Position numbers and translations under genes: made by a program. 39,778 bases of DNA, taken from an uncultured Flavobacteriales bacterium. GTDB lineage: Bacteria; Bacteroidota; Bacteroidia; Flavobacteriales_D; Crocinitomicaceae. The number at the start of each line of letters is the position of its first letter. Positions within the stretch are counted from its first letter, which is position 1. Below the pieces are notes generated by a model that made no database searches, was not told the origin of the DNA, and saw nothing but the letters and a program-made list of their open reading frames with translations. Shown here in pieces: positions 1-8,570 of this stretch. The stretch is from assembly GCA_905182775.1 (NCBI GenBank), contig CAJJCU010000112.1, forward strand, positions 1 to 39,778, given 5' to 3'.

Positions 1-5
1 TTGAA

Positions 6-191
6 ATGGCAAAGAGCAAAGGAAATAGAGTTCAAGTAATTTTAGAATGTACAGAGCATAAGAATTCAGGTATGGCTGGTACATCTCGTTACATTACTAC
101 CAAGAATAGAAAAAATACTCCGGATCGAATGGAAATTAAAAAATTCAATCCAATTATGAAAAAATATACAATTCATAAAGAAATTAAATAA
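6..191 (+). CDS. rpmG: 50S ribosomal protein L33 (bL33)
   Basis: Structural protein of the large ribosomal subunit, near the E site. The 61-aa product has the family's basic, short form: a [14 protein letters not shown] start, a [16 protein letters not shown] core and a [10 protein letters not shown] end. It begins at an ATG five bases into the window, so its usual upstream partner rpmB (bL28), if present, lies outside. It sits six bases before the bL38 gene and is probably co-transcribed with it. Only one Cys is seen (C15), so this is the form without the zinc-binding Cys set. Identification is by direct sequence recognition and is secure. Confidence 0.95.
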   Translation: MAKSKGNRVQVILECTEHKNSGMAGTSRYITTKNRKNTPDRMEIKKFNPIMKKYTIHKEIK

Positions 192-197
192 TTTGTT

Positions 198-353
198 ATG
201 GCAAAGAAAGTAGTTGCAAGTTTACAGAAAGGTGGAGGAAAAGCTCACACTAAAGTAATAAAGATGATTAAGTCTGATAAGACTGGAGCATACTCCTTCA
301 AAGAAGGAATTGTTCATAACGACAAAGTTAAAGAGTGGTTTAGCAAAAGCTAA
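198..353 (+). CDS. DUF4295 family protein, probable ribosomal protein bL38
   Basis: This 51-aa gene is missing from the ORF track because it is short. The translation starts MAKKVVASLQKGGGKAH and ends VKEWFSKS. It matches the Bacteroidota DUF4295 family, which is regularly encoded right after rpmG. From memory, the Flavobacterium johnsoniae ribosome structure assigned this protein to the large subunit as bL38, so a ribosomal role is established for the family and inferred here. The protein is very basic, as expected for rRNA contact. It begins six bases after rpmG and is followed by a hairpin plus T-run, so rpmG-bL38 looks like the end of one transcript. Confidence 0.85.
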   Translation: MAKKVVASLQKGGGKAHTKVIKMIKSDKTGAYSFKEGIVHNDKVKEWFSKS

Positions 354-373
354 ACCCTATCAAAAAAATAATG

Positions 374-399
374 AAGCTTCCAATGGGAGCTTTTTTTTT
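374..399 (+). terminator. Rho-independent terminator after rpmG-bL38
   Basis: AAGCTTCC and GGAGCTT form a stem with one bulged T and a four-base AATG loop, followed at once by a run of nine T. It lies between the bL38 stop and the ftsY start, so it should end the ribosomal-protein transcript. It may let some readthrough into ftsY, which has only a short upstream gap. Confidence 0.8.
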
Positions 400-407
400 A
401 CAATCAT

Positions 408-1358
408 ATGGGACTTTTTGATTTCTTTTCTAAACAAAAAAAAGAAACTCTTGATAAAGGGTTAGAGAAGACAAAGACCTCATTTCTTTCCAAAATAGCG
501 AGAACTATTGTTGGAAAATCTAAAGTCGATGATGAAGTTCTTGATGAGCTTGAAGAGGTTCTTATTTCATCAGATGTTGGCGTGGAAACGACATTGAAAA
601 TTATTGGTCAGATTGAAAGCCGGGTCAAAAAAGACAAGGTAATGGGAACCGATGAGCTTCAAAACATACTAAAAGAAGAAATCGCCAATCTTTTAGAAGA
701 CAATCCATCAGAATTAAAAACAGAGGACAAGCATCAAGAAGGAAAAGAACCCTATGTCATCATGGTTGTAGGGGTTAATGGTGTTGGTAAAACAACAACC
801 ATAGGAAAGCTTGCCCATCAATTTAAAACAGCAGGAAAGAAAGTAATCTTGGGTGCCTCAGACACATTCCGAGCAGCTGCGGTAGACCAGTTAGTGATTT
901 GGTCTGAAAGAGTAGGTGTTCCGATTGTGCAGCAAGGCATGGGCGCAGATCCTGCTAGTGTTGCCTTTGACACCTTGCAATCAGCAAAATCTCAAAATGC
1001 AGATGTTGTGATTATTGATACAGCAGGAAGACTGCACAATAAGGTCAACCTCATGAATGAGCTCAATAAGATCAAGAGAGTGATGGATAAGGTTGTACCT
1101 AATGCACCTCATGAGATTCTTTTGGTGATTGACGGGTCTACGGGCCAAAATGCATTTGAGCAAGCCAAACAATTCTCAATAGCAACAGACATCAATGCCT
1201 TGGCCGTTACAAAGCTTGACGGAACTGCTAAAGGAGGCGTAATCATTGGAATATCCGACCAGATGAATATCCCTGTTAAATACATTGGCGTGGGAGAGCA
1301 AATGGAAGATTTACAGCTATTTGACAAAACATCTTTTGTCGACTCCTTGTTTTCTTAA
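408..1358 (+). CDS. ftsY: Signal recognition particle receptor FtsY
   Basis: GTPase that docks the SRP-ribosome complex at the inner membrane for co-translational insertion. The 316-aa protein has a short N-terminal A region (about 1-20), an N-domain helix bundle (about 20-100) and a G domain. The P-loop GVNGVGKT is at about 122-129, followed by DTFRAAAVDQL, DTAGR and TKLDGTAKGG, the classic SRP-GTPase motifs. It lacks the long acidic A domain of E. coli FtsY, which is normal in Bacteroidota. The ATG lies just after the terminator T-run. Its TAA overlaps the stop of the convergent OsmC gene in the four bases TTAA, leaving no room for a terminator between them. Confidence 0.97.
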   Translation: MGLFDFFSKQKKETLDKGLEKTKTSFLSKIARTIVGKSKVDDEVLDELEEVLISSDVGVETTLKIIGQIESRVKKDKVMGTDELQNILKEEIANLLEDNPSELKTEDKHQEGKEPYVIMVVGVNGVGKTTTIGKLAHQFKTAGKKVILGASDTFRAAAVDQLVIWSERVGVPIVQQGMGADPASVAFDTLQSAKSQNADVVIIDTAGRLHNKVNLMNELNKIKRVMDKVVPNAPHEILLVIDGSTGQNAFEQAKQFSIATDINALAVTKLDGTAKGGVIIGISDQMNIPVKYIGVGEQMEDLQLFDKTSFVDSLFS

Positions 1359-1759
1359 ACTCCAAATATTTCATAACTAATTGCGATATCGGGATGTAAA
1401 CTCGCTCTCACTGAGCAATACTTATTCAGAGATAAATCAACAGCTCTGTTGACACGCTTAACATCGATCTCTTTATCAATATAAATACGGAAATGAATGC
1501 GTTCATAGGGCGTAGGAACCCCCTCTTTCTTATGAGCATCTACAGCAACCCGATATGTTTTTGGGGACATTTTTTGTTTTTTAAGCACCAACATTACATC
1601 TATTGACATACAGCCCATAAGAGCCCCCAACAATAACTGCATAGGAGTCATTCCTCTATTCTTCCCCTCTAAACTCACCGAAGAATCCATGACCAATTTG
1701 AGGTCATTAGAATCATTGAGTTCAAATACATAAGGTTCTTCAATTCTATTTAATTCCAT
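1355..1759 (-). CDS. OsmC family protein (peroxiredoxin-like)
   Basis: OsmC/Ohr-fold protein; family members reduce organic hydroperoxides with paired cysteines. The ORF track starts at a TTG, but I prefer the ATG giving MELNRIEEP (134 aa). Visible family marks are GMTPMQLLLGALMGCMS, with the first cysteine, and the C-terminal NKYCSVRASL, with the second, followed by ISYEI. The pattern is closer to the YhfA-type branch than to classical Ohr. The exact substrate cannot be read from the sequence. It converges on ftsY with a four-base overlap and is divergent from the TonB receptor downstream on the plus strand. Confidence 0.85.
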   Translation of the reverse strand: MELNRIEEPYVFELNDSNDLKLVMDSSVSLEGKNRGMTPMQLLLGALMGCMSIDVMLVLKKQKMSPKTYRVAVDAHKKEGVPTPYERIHFRIYIDKEIDVKRVNRAVDLSLNKYCSVRASLHPDIAISYEIFGV

Positions 1760-1841
1760 TTTTATAGTCTTTATCTTTTGTTTTAAAGTATTCAATAAAG
1801 TTAGTTATTTAATAGGCTACTAAAGATTGCAAACAATTGAC

Positions 1842-1849
1842 TAAATTTG
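1842..1849 (+). promoter_or_regulatory. Possible -7 element of the TonB receptor promoter
   Basis: TAAATTTG matches the Bacteroidota -7 consensus TAnnTTTG exactly, 19 bases before the ATG of the receptor gene. No good TTTG -33 element is seen at the usual spacing, so this is a motif match only. Confidence 0.4.
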
Positions 1850-1868
1850 CAACCTACATCATCATACT

Positions 1869-4208
1869 ATGAAAATACTTCTTATCTGTCTTTCTCTCAT
1901 TTTTGTTTCAAATCAGCTTATTGCGCAGTCTAAAACTGTTAGAGGTTTTATATATGACCAATCTAATGGGGAACCAATGGCCTATGAAAAAGTTAAGGTT
2001 TTAAGCATGGATAGCGCTACCGTCGCTGGTGCTATTTCGGATCTTAATGGATTTTTCCAGATACCCAAACTTGACAGTAAAGCATACCTCATTAAAGTAG
2101 AGAACTATAAATATGAAGTGCAGATTCAAAACATTGATCTAAGCAGTAAGAAGAATATTATAGATGTAAAATTTGAGCTAAAGATGCTTGAATCCGTCCA
2201 GCAATTTGATGAGGTTAGAGTTTCGGCTGAGAGTAAGACAAAACGAACTAAAATTGAAATCTCGAAATTAAAGATCAGTAAAGAAGGCCTTGAGCGAATC
2301 CCGAGCTATGGAGCTGAAAATGATATTGTCGGTGCATTTTCGGTTACACCGGGAGTGATTACAACAGGTGATCAAGGTGGTCAGCTTTATGTACGTGGTG
2401 GAACACCGATTCAAAACAAGATTCTATTGGATGGTATGACCATTTACAACCCCTTCCACTCCATAGGTTTCTTCTCTATCTTCGAAACAGAGCTCATTAA
2501 AAACGTAGATATTTATACAGGGGGCTTTGAAGCCAAGTATGGTGGTCGTATTTCGTCCATCATGGATATAACTTATCGAGATGGTAACCGAAAAAAATTC
2601 GCAGGAAAAACATCCGTCTCTCCTTTTTTAGCAAAGTTGGTCCTTGAAGGTCCCTTAGGTAAAAAGCAAGGAGATTCTCCTCGTGCTGGTTCTTATATTT
2701 TTTCAGCGAAAAAAAGTTTATTAGACCTCACATCCGAAAGATTATATCCGGGCATTAATGACGGGAATGGTTTGCCTTTTAACTTTACAGATTTATACGG
2801 TAAAATAACATTTACAGGAGACGGCGGAAGTAAGTTTAGCGCCTTTGGTTTTAGCAATCAGGATAGTGTGAATTACTCCATTGCAGACTTAAACTGGAAT
2901 GCTGCAGGAGGTGGGATAAATTTCTTATTGGTTCCTAGTGGGTCTCCAATATTTATTCGCGGACACGTCAATGGAAGTAACTTCCAAACTACATTTACAG
3001 AAAATGAGTTAGAGCCTAGAACTTCAAGTATTGGTGGTTTCGACCTTGGCTTTGACTTCAGTTACTTTCTTAAAGACGAAGGAGAAATCAACTACGGGTT
3101 TAATCTAAATGGATTCAATACAAAATACACGACCTATAATGAGGTTGGGAGAAAAATTGAAGATGAAAACTTCACAACCGAAATCGGTACCTATTTTAAC
3201 TATCGAGGCATCTTTAAAAGATGGGTTATTCAAACGGGTATGCGTGCTCAATTGTATGCATCCTTAAATACAATTTCTCTTGAACCAAGATTAGCAGCAA
3301 AATATAATGCGACTGAAAAAATCAGATTTAAATTCTCCGGAGGTCGCTTTTCACAAAATTTCACTTCGGCATCCTCAGATAAGGATATCGTCAACCTCTT
3401 TAATGGCCTTCTAAGCGCTCCTACAAATGTTCAAGACCAGTTTGTAAATGAATTTGGAGGAACGAGGAATGTTAATAATGGCCTACAGTATGCATGGCAC
3501 GGTATTGCAGGCGTTGAAATAGATTTATCAAAAAATATAACACTAAACCTTGAAGGGTACTACAAATACTTTTCACAACTGAGTAACATCAATCAAAACA
3601 AGCTCTACGATGACGTTGCGGCCTTTGAGCTCATTGACGACGTATTTAAAAAAGACTTTATCATTGAGTCCGGTCAATCTCTTGGAGCGGATCTTCTTCT
3701 TAAATACAGTAAAGACCGTTTGTTTTTGTGGGGTGTTTACTCCTATGGGCACAATGTGCGATGGGACGGATTCAATGAATATTACCCTGTATTCGACAGA
3801 AGACACAACGTAAACTTAGTAGGCTCCTATATTTTTGGTGACAAAAAAGATTTTGATTTGAGTGTGAGATGGAATTTAGGTTCAGGCTTACCCTTCACAC
3901 CTACCGCAGGTTTTTTTCAGACAGAAAATTTCTCAAACGGTGTAACCACGGACCCCAACACCAATAATACCAATACGGTGTCGACAATATTAGGTGAATT
4001 CAATAGCCAAAGGCTCCCCTACTATCACCGTCTTGACATAACCGTAAAAAAGAAAATAAAATTCAAAAACAAAACGGTCATGGAAATGGTAGTAAGTGTT
4101 ACAAATGCTTACAATAGAAACAACCTTTTTTACGTAAACAGGGTAACAAATGAGGAAATATATCAGTTTCCATTCTTACCAAGCTTCGGTATGAGTTACA
4201 AATTCTAA
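1869..4208 (+). CDS. TonB-dependent receptor with carboxypeptidase-regulatory-like domain
   Basis: Outer-membrane active transporter powered by TonB-ExbBD; the substrate is unknown. The 779-aa protein has a signal peptide (MKILLICLSLIFVSNQLIAQ), then a carboxypeptidase-regulatory-like beta-sandwich (about 22-105, VRGFIYDQSNGEPMAYEKV). A plug domain follows at about 135-235 (QLYVRGGTPIQNKILLDGM, GGFEAKYGGRISS). The rest is a predicted 22-strand barrel ending in the outer-membrane signature MSYKF. There is no neighbouring SusD gene, so it is not a SusCD pair. The next gene, DUF1015, begins three bases after its stop, suggesting co-transcription. No anti-sigma or sigma gene flanks it. Confidence 0.9.
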   Translation: MKILLICLSLIFVSNQLIAQSKTVRGFIYDQSNGEPMAYEKVKVLSMDSATVAGAISDLNGFFQIPKLDSKAYLIKVENYKYEVQIQNIDLSSKKNIIDVKFELKMLESVQQFDEVRVSAESKTKRTKIEISKLKISKEGLERIPSYGAENDIVGAFSVTPGVITTGDQGGQLYVRGGTPIQNKILLDGMTIYNPFHSIGFFSIFETELIKNVDIYTGGFEAKYGGRISSIMDITYRDGNRKKFAGKTSVSPFLAKLVLEGPLGKKQGDSPRAGSYIFSAKKSLLDLTSERLYPGINDGNGLPFNFTDLYGKITFTGDGGSKFSAFGFSNQDSVNYSIADLNWNAAGGGINFLLVPSGSPIFIRGHVNGSNFQTTFTENELEPRTSSIGGFDLGFDFSYFLKDEGEINYGFNLNGFNTKYTTYNEVGRKIEDENFTTEIGTYFNYRGIFKRWVIQTGMRAQLYASLNTISLEPRLAAKYNATEKIRFKFSGGRFSQNFTSASSDKDIVNLFNGLLSAPTNVQDQFVNEFGGTRNVNNGLQYAWHGIAGVEIDLSKNITLNLEGYYKYFSQLSNINQNKLYDDVAAFELIDDVFKKDFIIESGQSLGADLLLKYSKDRLFLWGVYSYGHNVRWDGFNEYYPVFDRRHNVNLVGSYIFGDKKDFDLSVRWNLGSGLPFTPTAGFFQTENFSNGVTTDPNTNNTNTVSTILGEFNSQRLPYYHRLDITVKKKIKFKNKTVMEMVVSVTNAYNRNNLFYVNRVTNEEIYQFPFLPSFGMSYKF

Positions 4209-4211
4209 TCT

Positions 4212-5435
4212 ATGGCGAACATTGCTAAATTTAAAGCACTTAGACCCGTTCGAGATAAAGTTCACTTAGTCGCGACAAGACCCTACTATTCTTATAAAAA
4301 GAATGTTTTAACCGCAAAGCTAGAGGACAATCCATACACCTTTTTAAGGATTATCAATCCTGAATTTGGGAATCCAATTCGTACAAAACCCAATTCATCA
4401 AAGAGATTTGATATGGTGAAAGACCGTTATCGAGATTTCATTGAAAAAGGCATTTTAATTAATGAAGAATCCGAGCGACTATACCTATACAGGCAATCGA
4501 GCTCTTCAAATACCTGCATGGGTGTTATTGCGGGAGCCAGTGTAGAGGAATACCTTCAGAAAAAGATAAAAATACACGAAGCGACCTTAAGTTCAAGGGA
4601 AGCTATTTTCACGAACTACCTAGACATTGTTGGATACAACGCAGAGCCCGTTTTACTTTCCTATAAGGGAAATAATCATACAGAAGCTCAATTGAGTGAA
4701 TTGATCAAAGAACGACCTGAATATGAATTTACTACAACAGACAAAATCAAACATGAGCTTTGGGTACTTTCAGTAAAACAATCAGATGCTCTTCAAACAT
4801 GCTTCAAGAGTATTGATGAGGTATATATTGCAGATGGCCACCATCGCTCCGCATCCTCTGCTGCATTATTCACTGAAAAGGGAGCGCAGATTCCAAAGTC
4901 AAAGAATTTCTTAGGCTATTTTGTAGAAGAAAGCCAACTTCACATTATGGCCTTTAATCGATTAATAAAATCATTAAATAAGCTCACACCTTCAGATTTT
5001 ATAGGTAAGCTAAAAAAAATAGGGCCGGTAACAAAACTTCTAAAAGGTACAGCGCCTAAGAAAAATCATGTGCTAAATTTTTACATTGACGATCTTTGGT
5101 ATTCACTTGAAATCAAGCATGAGTTAATCGACACAAAACACCCTGTCAAAAGTCTTGACTCTAATTTATTGACGGAGCTAATTTTAAAACCAATACTAGG
5201 AATTGAAGACCTTAAAACGAGTGATGAAGTTGATTTCCTGCCGGGTACCTTTGATGCAAATTCCTTTGAGATTGAATTGAAAAAGAAAAAATTTGAGCTT
5301 GGGTTTATGCTTTTCCCTGCAAATATCCAACAAATAAAAGCAGTTGCTGATGAAGGTTTATACATGCCCCCTAAATCGACATGGGTTGAGCCCAAACTAC
5401 GCAGCGGATTGACCATCTATAACATACATGAATGA
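4212..5435 (+). CDS. DUF1015 family protein
   Basis: Uncharacterised conserved family of about 400 residues; this copy has 407, so it is full length. The hallmark is YIADGHHRSASSAALF at about residues 205-220, a conserved His-His-Arg segment that looks like a ligand or active site, though no activity is established to my knowledge. The N-terminus FKALRPVRDKVHLVATRPY is also typical. It has no signal peptide and is presumably cytoplasmic. In many Bacteroidota this gene sits near serine-biosynthesis genes; here it lies between a TonB receptor (3-base gap) and yggS (ATGA overlap). The function remains unknown. Confidence 0.85.
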   Translation: MANIAKFKALRPVRDKVHLVATRPYYSYKKNVLTAKLEDNPYTFLRIINPEFGNPIRTKPNSSKRFDMVKDRYRDFIEKGILINEESERLYLYRQSSSSNTCMGVIAGASVEEYLQKKIKIHEATLSSREAIFTNYLDIVGYNAEPVLLSYKGNNHTEAQLSELIKERPEYEFTTTDKIKHELWVLSVKQSDALQTCFKSIDEVYIADGHHRSASSAALFTEKGAQIPKSKNFLGYFVEESQLHIMAFNRLIKSLNKLTPSDFIGKLKKIGPVTKLLKGTAPKKNHVLNFYIDDLWYSLEIKHELIDTKHPVKSLDSNLLTELILKPILGIEDLKTSDEVDFLPGTFDANSFEIELKKKKFELGFMLFPANIQQIKAVADEGLYMPPKSTWVEPKLRSGLTIYNIHE

Positions 5436-6094
5436 TTGCTGAAAACCTTAAGAGAATAAAAGGTGAATTACCTGAAAACGTCGTACTCGTAGCTGTTTCT
5501 AAAACCAAACCCATTGAAGATTTGAAAATAGCTTTCGATACGGGACAACGCATCTTCGGTGAAAACAAGGTACAGGAGATGGTTTCCAAATCAGAATTAC
5601 TTTCTAAGGAAATCCAATGGCATTTTATTGGACATCTACAAAGAAATAAAGTAAAATTCCTGGCACCGTTTGTTTCCTTAATTCATGGCGTAGAAAGTAT
5701 TAGACTGCTCAAAGAGATCAATAAACAAGCCGCAAAGAACAAGCGTATTATCGAAGTCCTTTTACAGTTTTATATTGCTGATGAGGAATCTAAATTTGGA
5801 CTGACATTAGAGGAAGCAATAGCTATTCTAGCTTCAGATGACTACAAAGATCTTCAAAACATTTGTGTCCGTGGCGTTATGGGAATGGCTACCTACTCAA
5901 GTGATCAAGAAAAAATACGAAACGAGTTTAAGGCACTTCATCATATACATAAGACCCTCAAAAATCAATTCTTTTCAGGTGAAGAAACCTTTGATGTGAT
6001 TTCCATGGGAATGAGCGGTGATTTCCAACTAGCTATTGAAGAGGGAAGTAATATGGTTCGAATTGGAAGTACTATTTTTGGTTCTAGAAACTAA
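5432..6094 (+). CDS. yggS: YggS family pyridoxal phosphate homeostasis protein
   Basis: PLP-binding, alanine-racemase-fold protein (COG0325/PLPBP) that buffers pyridoxal phosphate and affects amino-acid and B6 balance; no catalysis is known. The 220-aa product has VAVSKTKP with the PLP lysine at K24, then FGENKVQE, WHFIGHLQRNK, GVMGMAT and the phosphate-binding MGMSGDFQLAIEEGSNMVRIG near the end. The start ATG overlaps the DUF1015 stop as ATGA, indicating translational coupling. Its stop overlaps that of the convergent M16 peptidase gene (CTAA). pdxH, another B6 gene, lies 1.2 kb downstream on the other strand. Confidence 0.95.
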   Translation: MIAENLKRIKGELPENVVLVAVSKTKPIEDLKIAFDTGQRIFGENKVQEMVSKSELLSKEIQWHFIGHLQRNKVKFLAPFVSLIHGVESIRLLKEINKQAAKNKRIIEVLLQFYIADEESKFGLTLEEAIAILASDDYKDLQNICVRGVMGMATYSSDQEKIRNEFKALHHIHKTLKNQFFSGEETFDVISMGMSGDFQLAIEEGSNMVRIGSTIFGSRN

Positions 6095-7320
6095 TCTTTC
6101 AAATCAAATATCAAAGTAGAAATATCGGTTTTATTCATATATTTCACTGCGATTTCTTGAAGCTCTTTAGACGATATACCATCAATACTCATATGTATAG
6201 CTTCGATCGTATCAATTTGTCCAAAAGCCAATAGACTTTTACCTAAACTGTGCATTAAACCCGAATTCACATCCATGCTTAGGGCCAATTGCCCCTTAAA
6301 TTGCTGTTTAGCTCTTTTAAGCCGAGCAGCACTAATGGGTTTGTTCTGAAACCGTTCAAGCTCATTTTTAATCAGCTTAATAGACTTATTTATATTCTTA
6401 GATTCACATCCGACATAAACCTGCCAAAACCCAACATCTACGTAGGGAACGTAATTTGCTTCAACACTGTAGGCCAGTACATGACGCTCTCGAAGACTGA
6501 TGTTTAAAGTAGAATTCATAGCTGGACCTCCTAACATATTCATTAGCAATGACATCACCACTCTATTTTCATCGCTATAACTAGGAGCCATCCCCCCTAA
6601 AACTAGGTGTGCTTGGTAATTTGCTTCTTCGCGCTTTATGGTAAAGGGTTGGTAGCCCGAAAACGAATCAAGCGCAATTTGAATACCCTTAATAGGCATT
6701 TCAGCAAGGTGGGTGTGAATTAAACTCTCAATAGATTTTAAAGGAATATCCCCAACGAATGAGACGACTAAGTTTTCTTTTGTGAAATAGCTTTTGACAA
6801 AAGCATCCAAATCCTTTTTAGATAAATTCTTTAGCCCTTTTTTAACACCGAGAATATTATTCCCTAGAGCATGTCCTTTAAAAAGCTCCTCTTCAAAATC
6901 ATCAAAAATCTTGTCATACGGACTATCCAAATATGAATTAATTTCATCAATGATAATTTCTTTCTCTTTCTCTACTTCCTTTTTAGTGAAAACAGGGTTA
7001 ATTGAAATATCCGCTAATAATTCAATGGCTCTTTTTGTATGCTCTTTAGGAAAAGATGCGTGCAAACAAAGCTCCTCTTTTGCTGTATAAGCATTGAGTT
7101 CTCCGCCTACCTCATCAATTCGTGAGATGGTTTGAATCCCACTTCGTTTCTTTGTCCCTTTAAAAACACAATGTTCTAAAAAGTGAGCCAAGCCAGTTTG
7201 ATCCTTGTTTTCAAAACGACTACCAGCGCGGTAAAAAAATCCAATATGTGCAACAGCACTCTGTTTATGGAGGTAAACTAATTTCAAACCGCTTTCAAAA
7301 GAAATGCAAGTAGGTTCCAT
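6091..7320 (-). CDS. M16 family zinc metallopeptidase
   Basis: Pitrilysin/mitochondrial-processing-peptidase-type protease. With the ATG start at MEPTCISFES (the track uses a TTG two codons earlier) it has 409 aa, the size of one N- plus one C-terminal M16 unit. The inverted zinc motif HFLEH is complete (H46, E49, H50), and the later EKEKEIIIDEI segment carries the expected third ligand. No signal peptide is visible, so it is probably cytoplasmic, although some family members are exported. It begins two bases after the pdxH stop and likely shares its transcript. Substrate unknown; both catalytic residues are present, so it should be active rather than a PqqG-like inactive partner. Confidence 0.92.
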   Translation of the reverse strand: MEPTCISFESGLKLVYLHKQSAVAHIGFFYRAGSRFENKDQTGLAHFLEHCVFKGTKKRSGIQTISRIDEVGGELNAYTAKEELCLHASFPKEHTKRAIELLADISINPVFTKKEVEKEKEIIIDEINSYLDSPYDKIFDDFEEELFKGHALGNNILGVKKGLKNLSKKDLDAFVKSYFTKENLVVSFVGDIPLKSIESLIHTHLAEMPIKGIQIALDSFSGYQPFTIKREEANYQAHLVLGGMAPSYSDENRVVMSLLMNMLGGPAMNSTLNISLRERHVLAYSVEANYVPYVDVGFWQVYVGCESKNINKSIKLIKNELERFQNKPISAARLKRAKQQFKGQLALSMDVNSGLMHSLGKSLLAFGQIDTIEAIHMSIDGISSKELQEIAVKYMNKTDISTLIFDLKD

Positions 7321-7322
7321 TT

Positions 7323-7970
7323 TCAAGGATTAATTCTATAAGTATTCCAAAGATCTTTAGAGCGCTCGAAAACAATGCGGTCATGGAGTCTCGATGGACG
7401 ACCTTGCCAGAACTCGAATTTAACAGGAGCCACAGCATATCCACCCCAAAAATCTGGCCTTTCAACTTTTTCAGGAAATTCCTTTCCGATTTCTATGCTT
7501 TTTTGTTCTAAATCCTCCCTTGATTTCAATACACGAGATTGCTCAGATGCCCAAGCACCTAGTTGACTTGAACGAGGTCTGGAATCAAAATAAGCATCAC
7601 TTTCTTTAGGGTCGATCTTTGTAACAACGCCCTGAATTCTAATTTGTCTTTGTAAACCTGGCCAGAAAAAAAGCAAGCTCACCTTAGGATTACTCTCCAT
7701 TTCAAGTGCCTTGTTGCTTTGATAATTTGTATAAAAAACAAATGCTTTTTTTCGGAGCTCCTTTAAATAGAGCACTCTACTAGAGGGCTGCATACTAAGC
7801 TGATCCACGGTAGAAAGAACTACAGCATTAGGTTCAGGCTGCTCAGATTTACAAGCCAAGTCAAACCATTCCTGAAAAGCAAAAAATGGATCTTTTGAAA
7901 ATACATCACTTAATGCATTCAAATCAAAATCCTTATGCTCATCACGAAGACGGTCTAGATGTTTACTCAT
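7323..7970 (-). CDS. pdxH: Pyridoxamine 5'-phosphate oxidase
   Basis: FMN enzyme that oxidises pyridoxine or pyridoxamine 5'-phosphate to PLP, the last step of B6 synthesis and salvage. The 215-aa protein shows the family order: an N-terminal helix (LDRLRDEHKDFDL), FMN- and substrate-binding SSRVLYLKEL and FYTNYQSNKALEME, SRPRSSQLGAWAS, WGGYAVAP, and the C-terminal FEFWQGRPSRLHDR with R and H that contact substrate. It ends W-x4-RINP where most members end W..RL.P. Its start overlaps the DUF4494 gene by eight bases. Closeness to yggS is consistent with a B6 theme. Confidence 0.96.
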   Translation of the reverse strand: MSKHLDRLRDEHKDFDLNALSDVFSKDPFFAFQEWFDLACKSEQPEPNAVVLSTVDQLSMQPSSRVLYLKELRKKAFVFYTNYQSNKALEMESNPKVSLLFFWPGLQRQIRIQGVVTKIDPKESDAYFDSRPRSSQLGAWASEQSRVLKSREDLEQKSIEIGKEFPEKVERPDFWGGYAVAPVKFEFWQGRPSRLHDRIVFERSKDLWNTYRINP

Positions 7971-8508
7971 TTGTATCGTATTCGTCTACAACACTTGTTT
8001 CAGATTCTGAATGAAACTCTGTATTAGGAACCATGCCTTTAGTACTTGACTCATTCTCCTTTGGCTCAATTATTTTTGAGCTCTCATTTGGATAGAAAAC
8101 TTCAATGATCGGAGACTCCGTAATCGAAATCACTTTATAATCAACCATTAAATTTGACATATTTTCAGATAGGTTATCATAAGCTTCTTTCACATTGCTT
8201 GCTTCAACCAAGATGAGTTGCGTAATCTTTTTATTCTTTCCGCCATCAGCATCCGCACTTTCGTAGGAGATTTTACACTTGTACCAAACGTTTGAACCAT
8301 CGATAGAGAAAATCTCATGAATATCTGTTCGCGCAATTCCAGTAACTAAAAATTCTCCCCTTATACTACTTCCCAGCTCTTCATAGATTCTTGCTTCCAC
8401 ATCAGTAAAAGTCATTCCTGCCAATAAATAAGGCTCAGTAACTCTTTTCAGGGTGCCGTCTTCTAGCTGTTTTGTATATTTTAACTTAACTGTAAACCAA
8501 TTGATCAT
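7963..8508 (-). CDS. DUF4494 domain-containing protein
   Basis: Uncharacterised Bacteroidota-specific family. I choose the ATG giving MINWFTVKLKY (181 aa); the track begins seven codons earlier at TTG. The first about 150 residues carry the DUF4494 pattern (WFTVKLKYTKQLEDG, EARIYEELGSS, VWYKCKISYES, ITQLILVEASNVKEAYDNL). The last about 35 residues are a low-complexity acidic/serine tail (ENESSTKG, SETSVVDEYDTNE) that looks disordered. There is no signal peptide or membrane segment. It overlaps pdxH by eight bases, so the two are translationally close. The biochemical role is unknown. Confidence 0.82.
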   Translation of the reverse strand: MINWFTVKLKYTKQLEDGTLKRVTEPYLLAGMTFTDVEARIYEELGSSIRGEFLVTGIARTDIHEIFSIDGSNVWYKCKISYESADADGGKNKKITQLILVEASNVKEAYDNLSENMSNLMVDYKVISITESPIIEVFYPNESSKIIEPKENESSTKGMVPNTEFHSESETSVVDEYDTNE

Positions 8509-8570
8509 AACTAAAATTTGAGTGAACAAAGATAGTCATGAACAAAGCCAAAACCTAATAGAAGTAGGAA

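Noticed and set aside
5081-5416. 111-aa minus-strand ORF inside the DUF1015 gene
   Set aside because: Antisense to a conserved family gene; the composition reflects the opposite strand.
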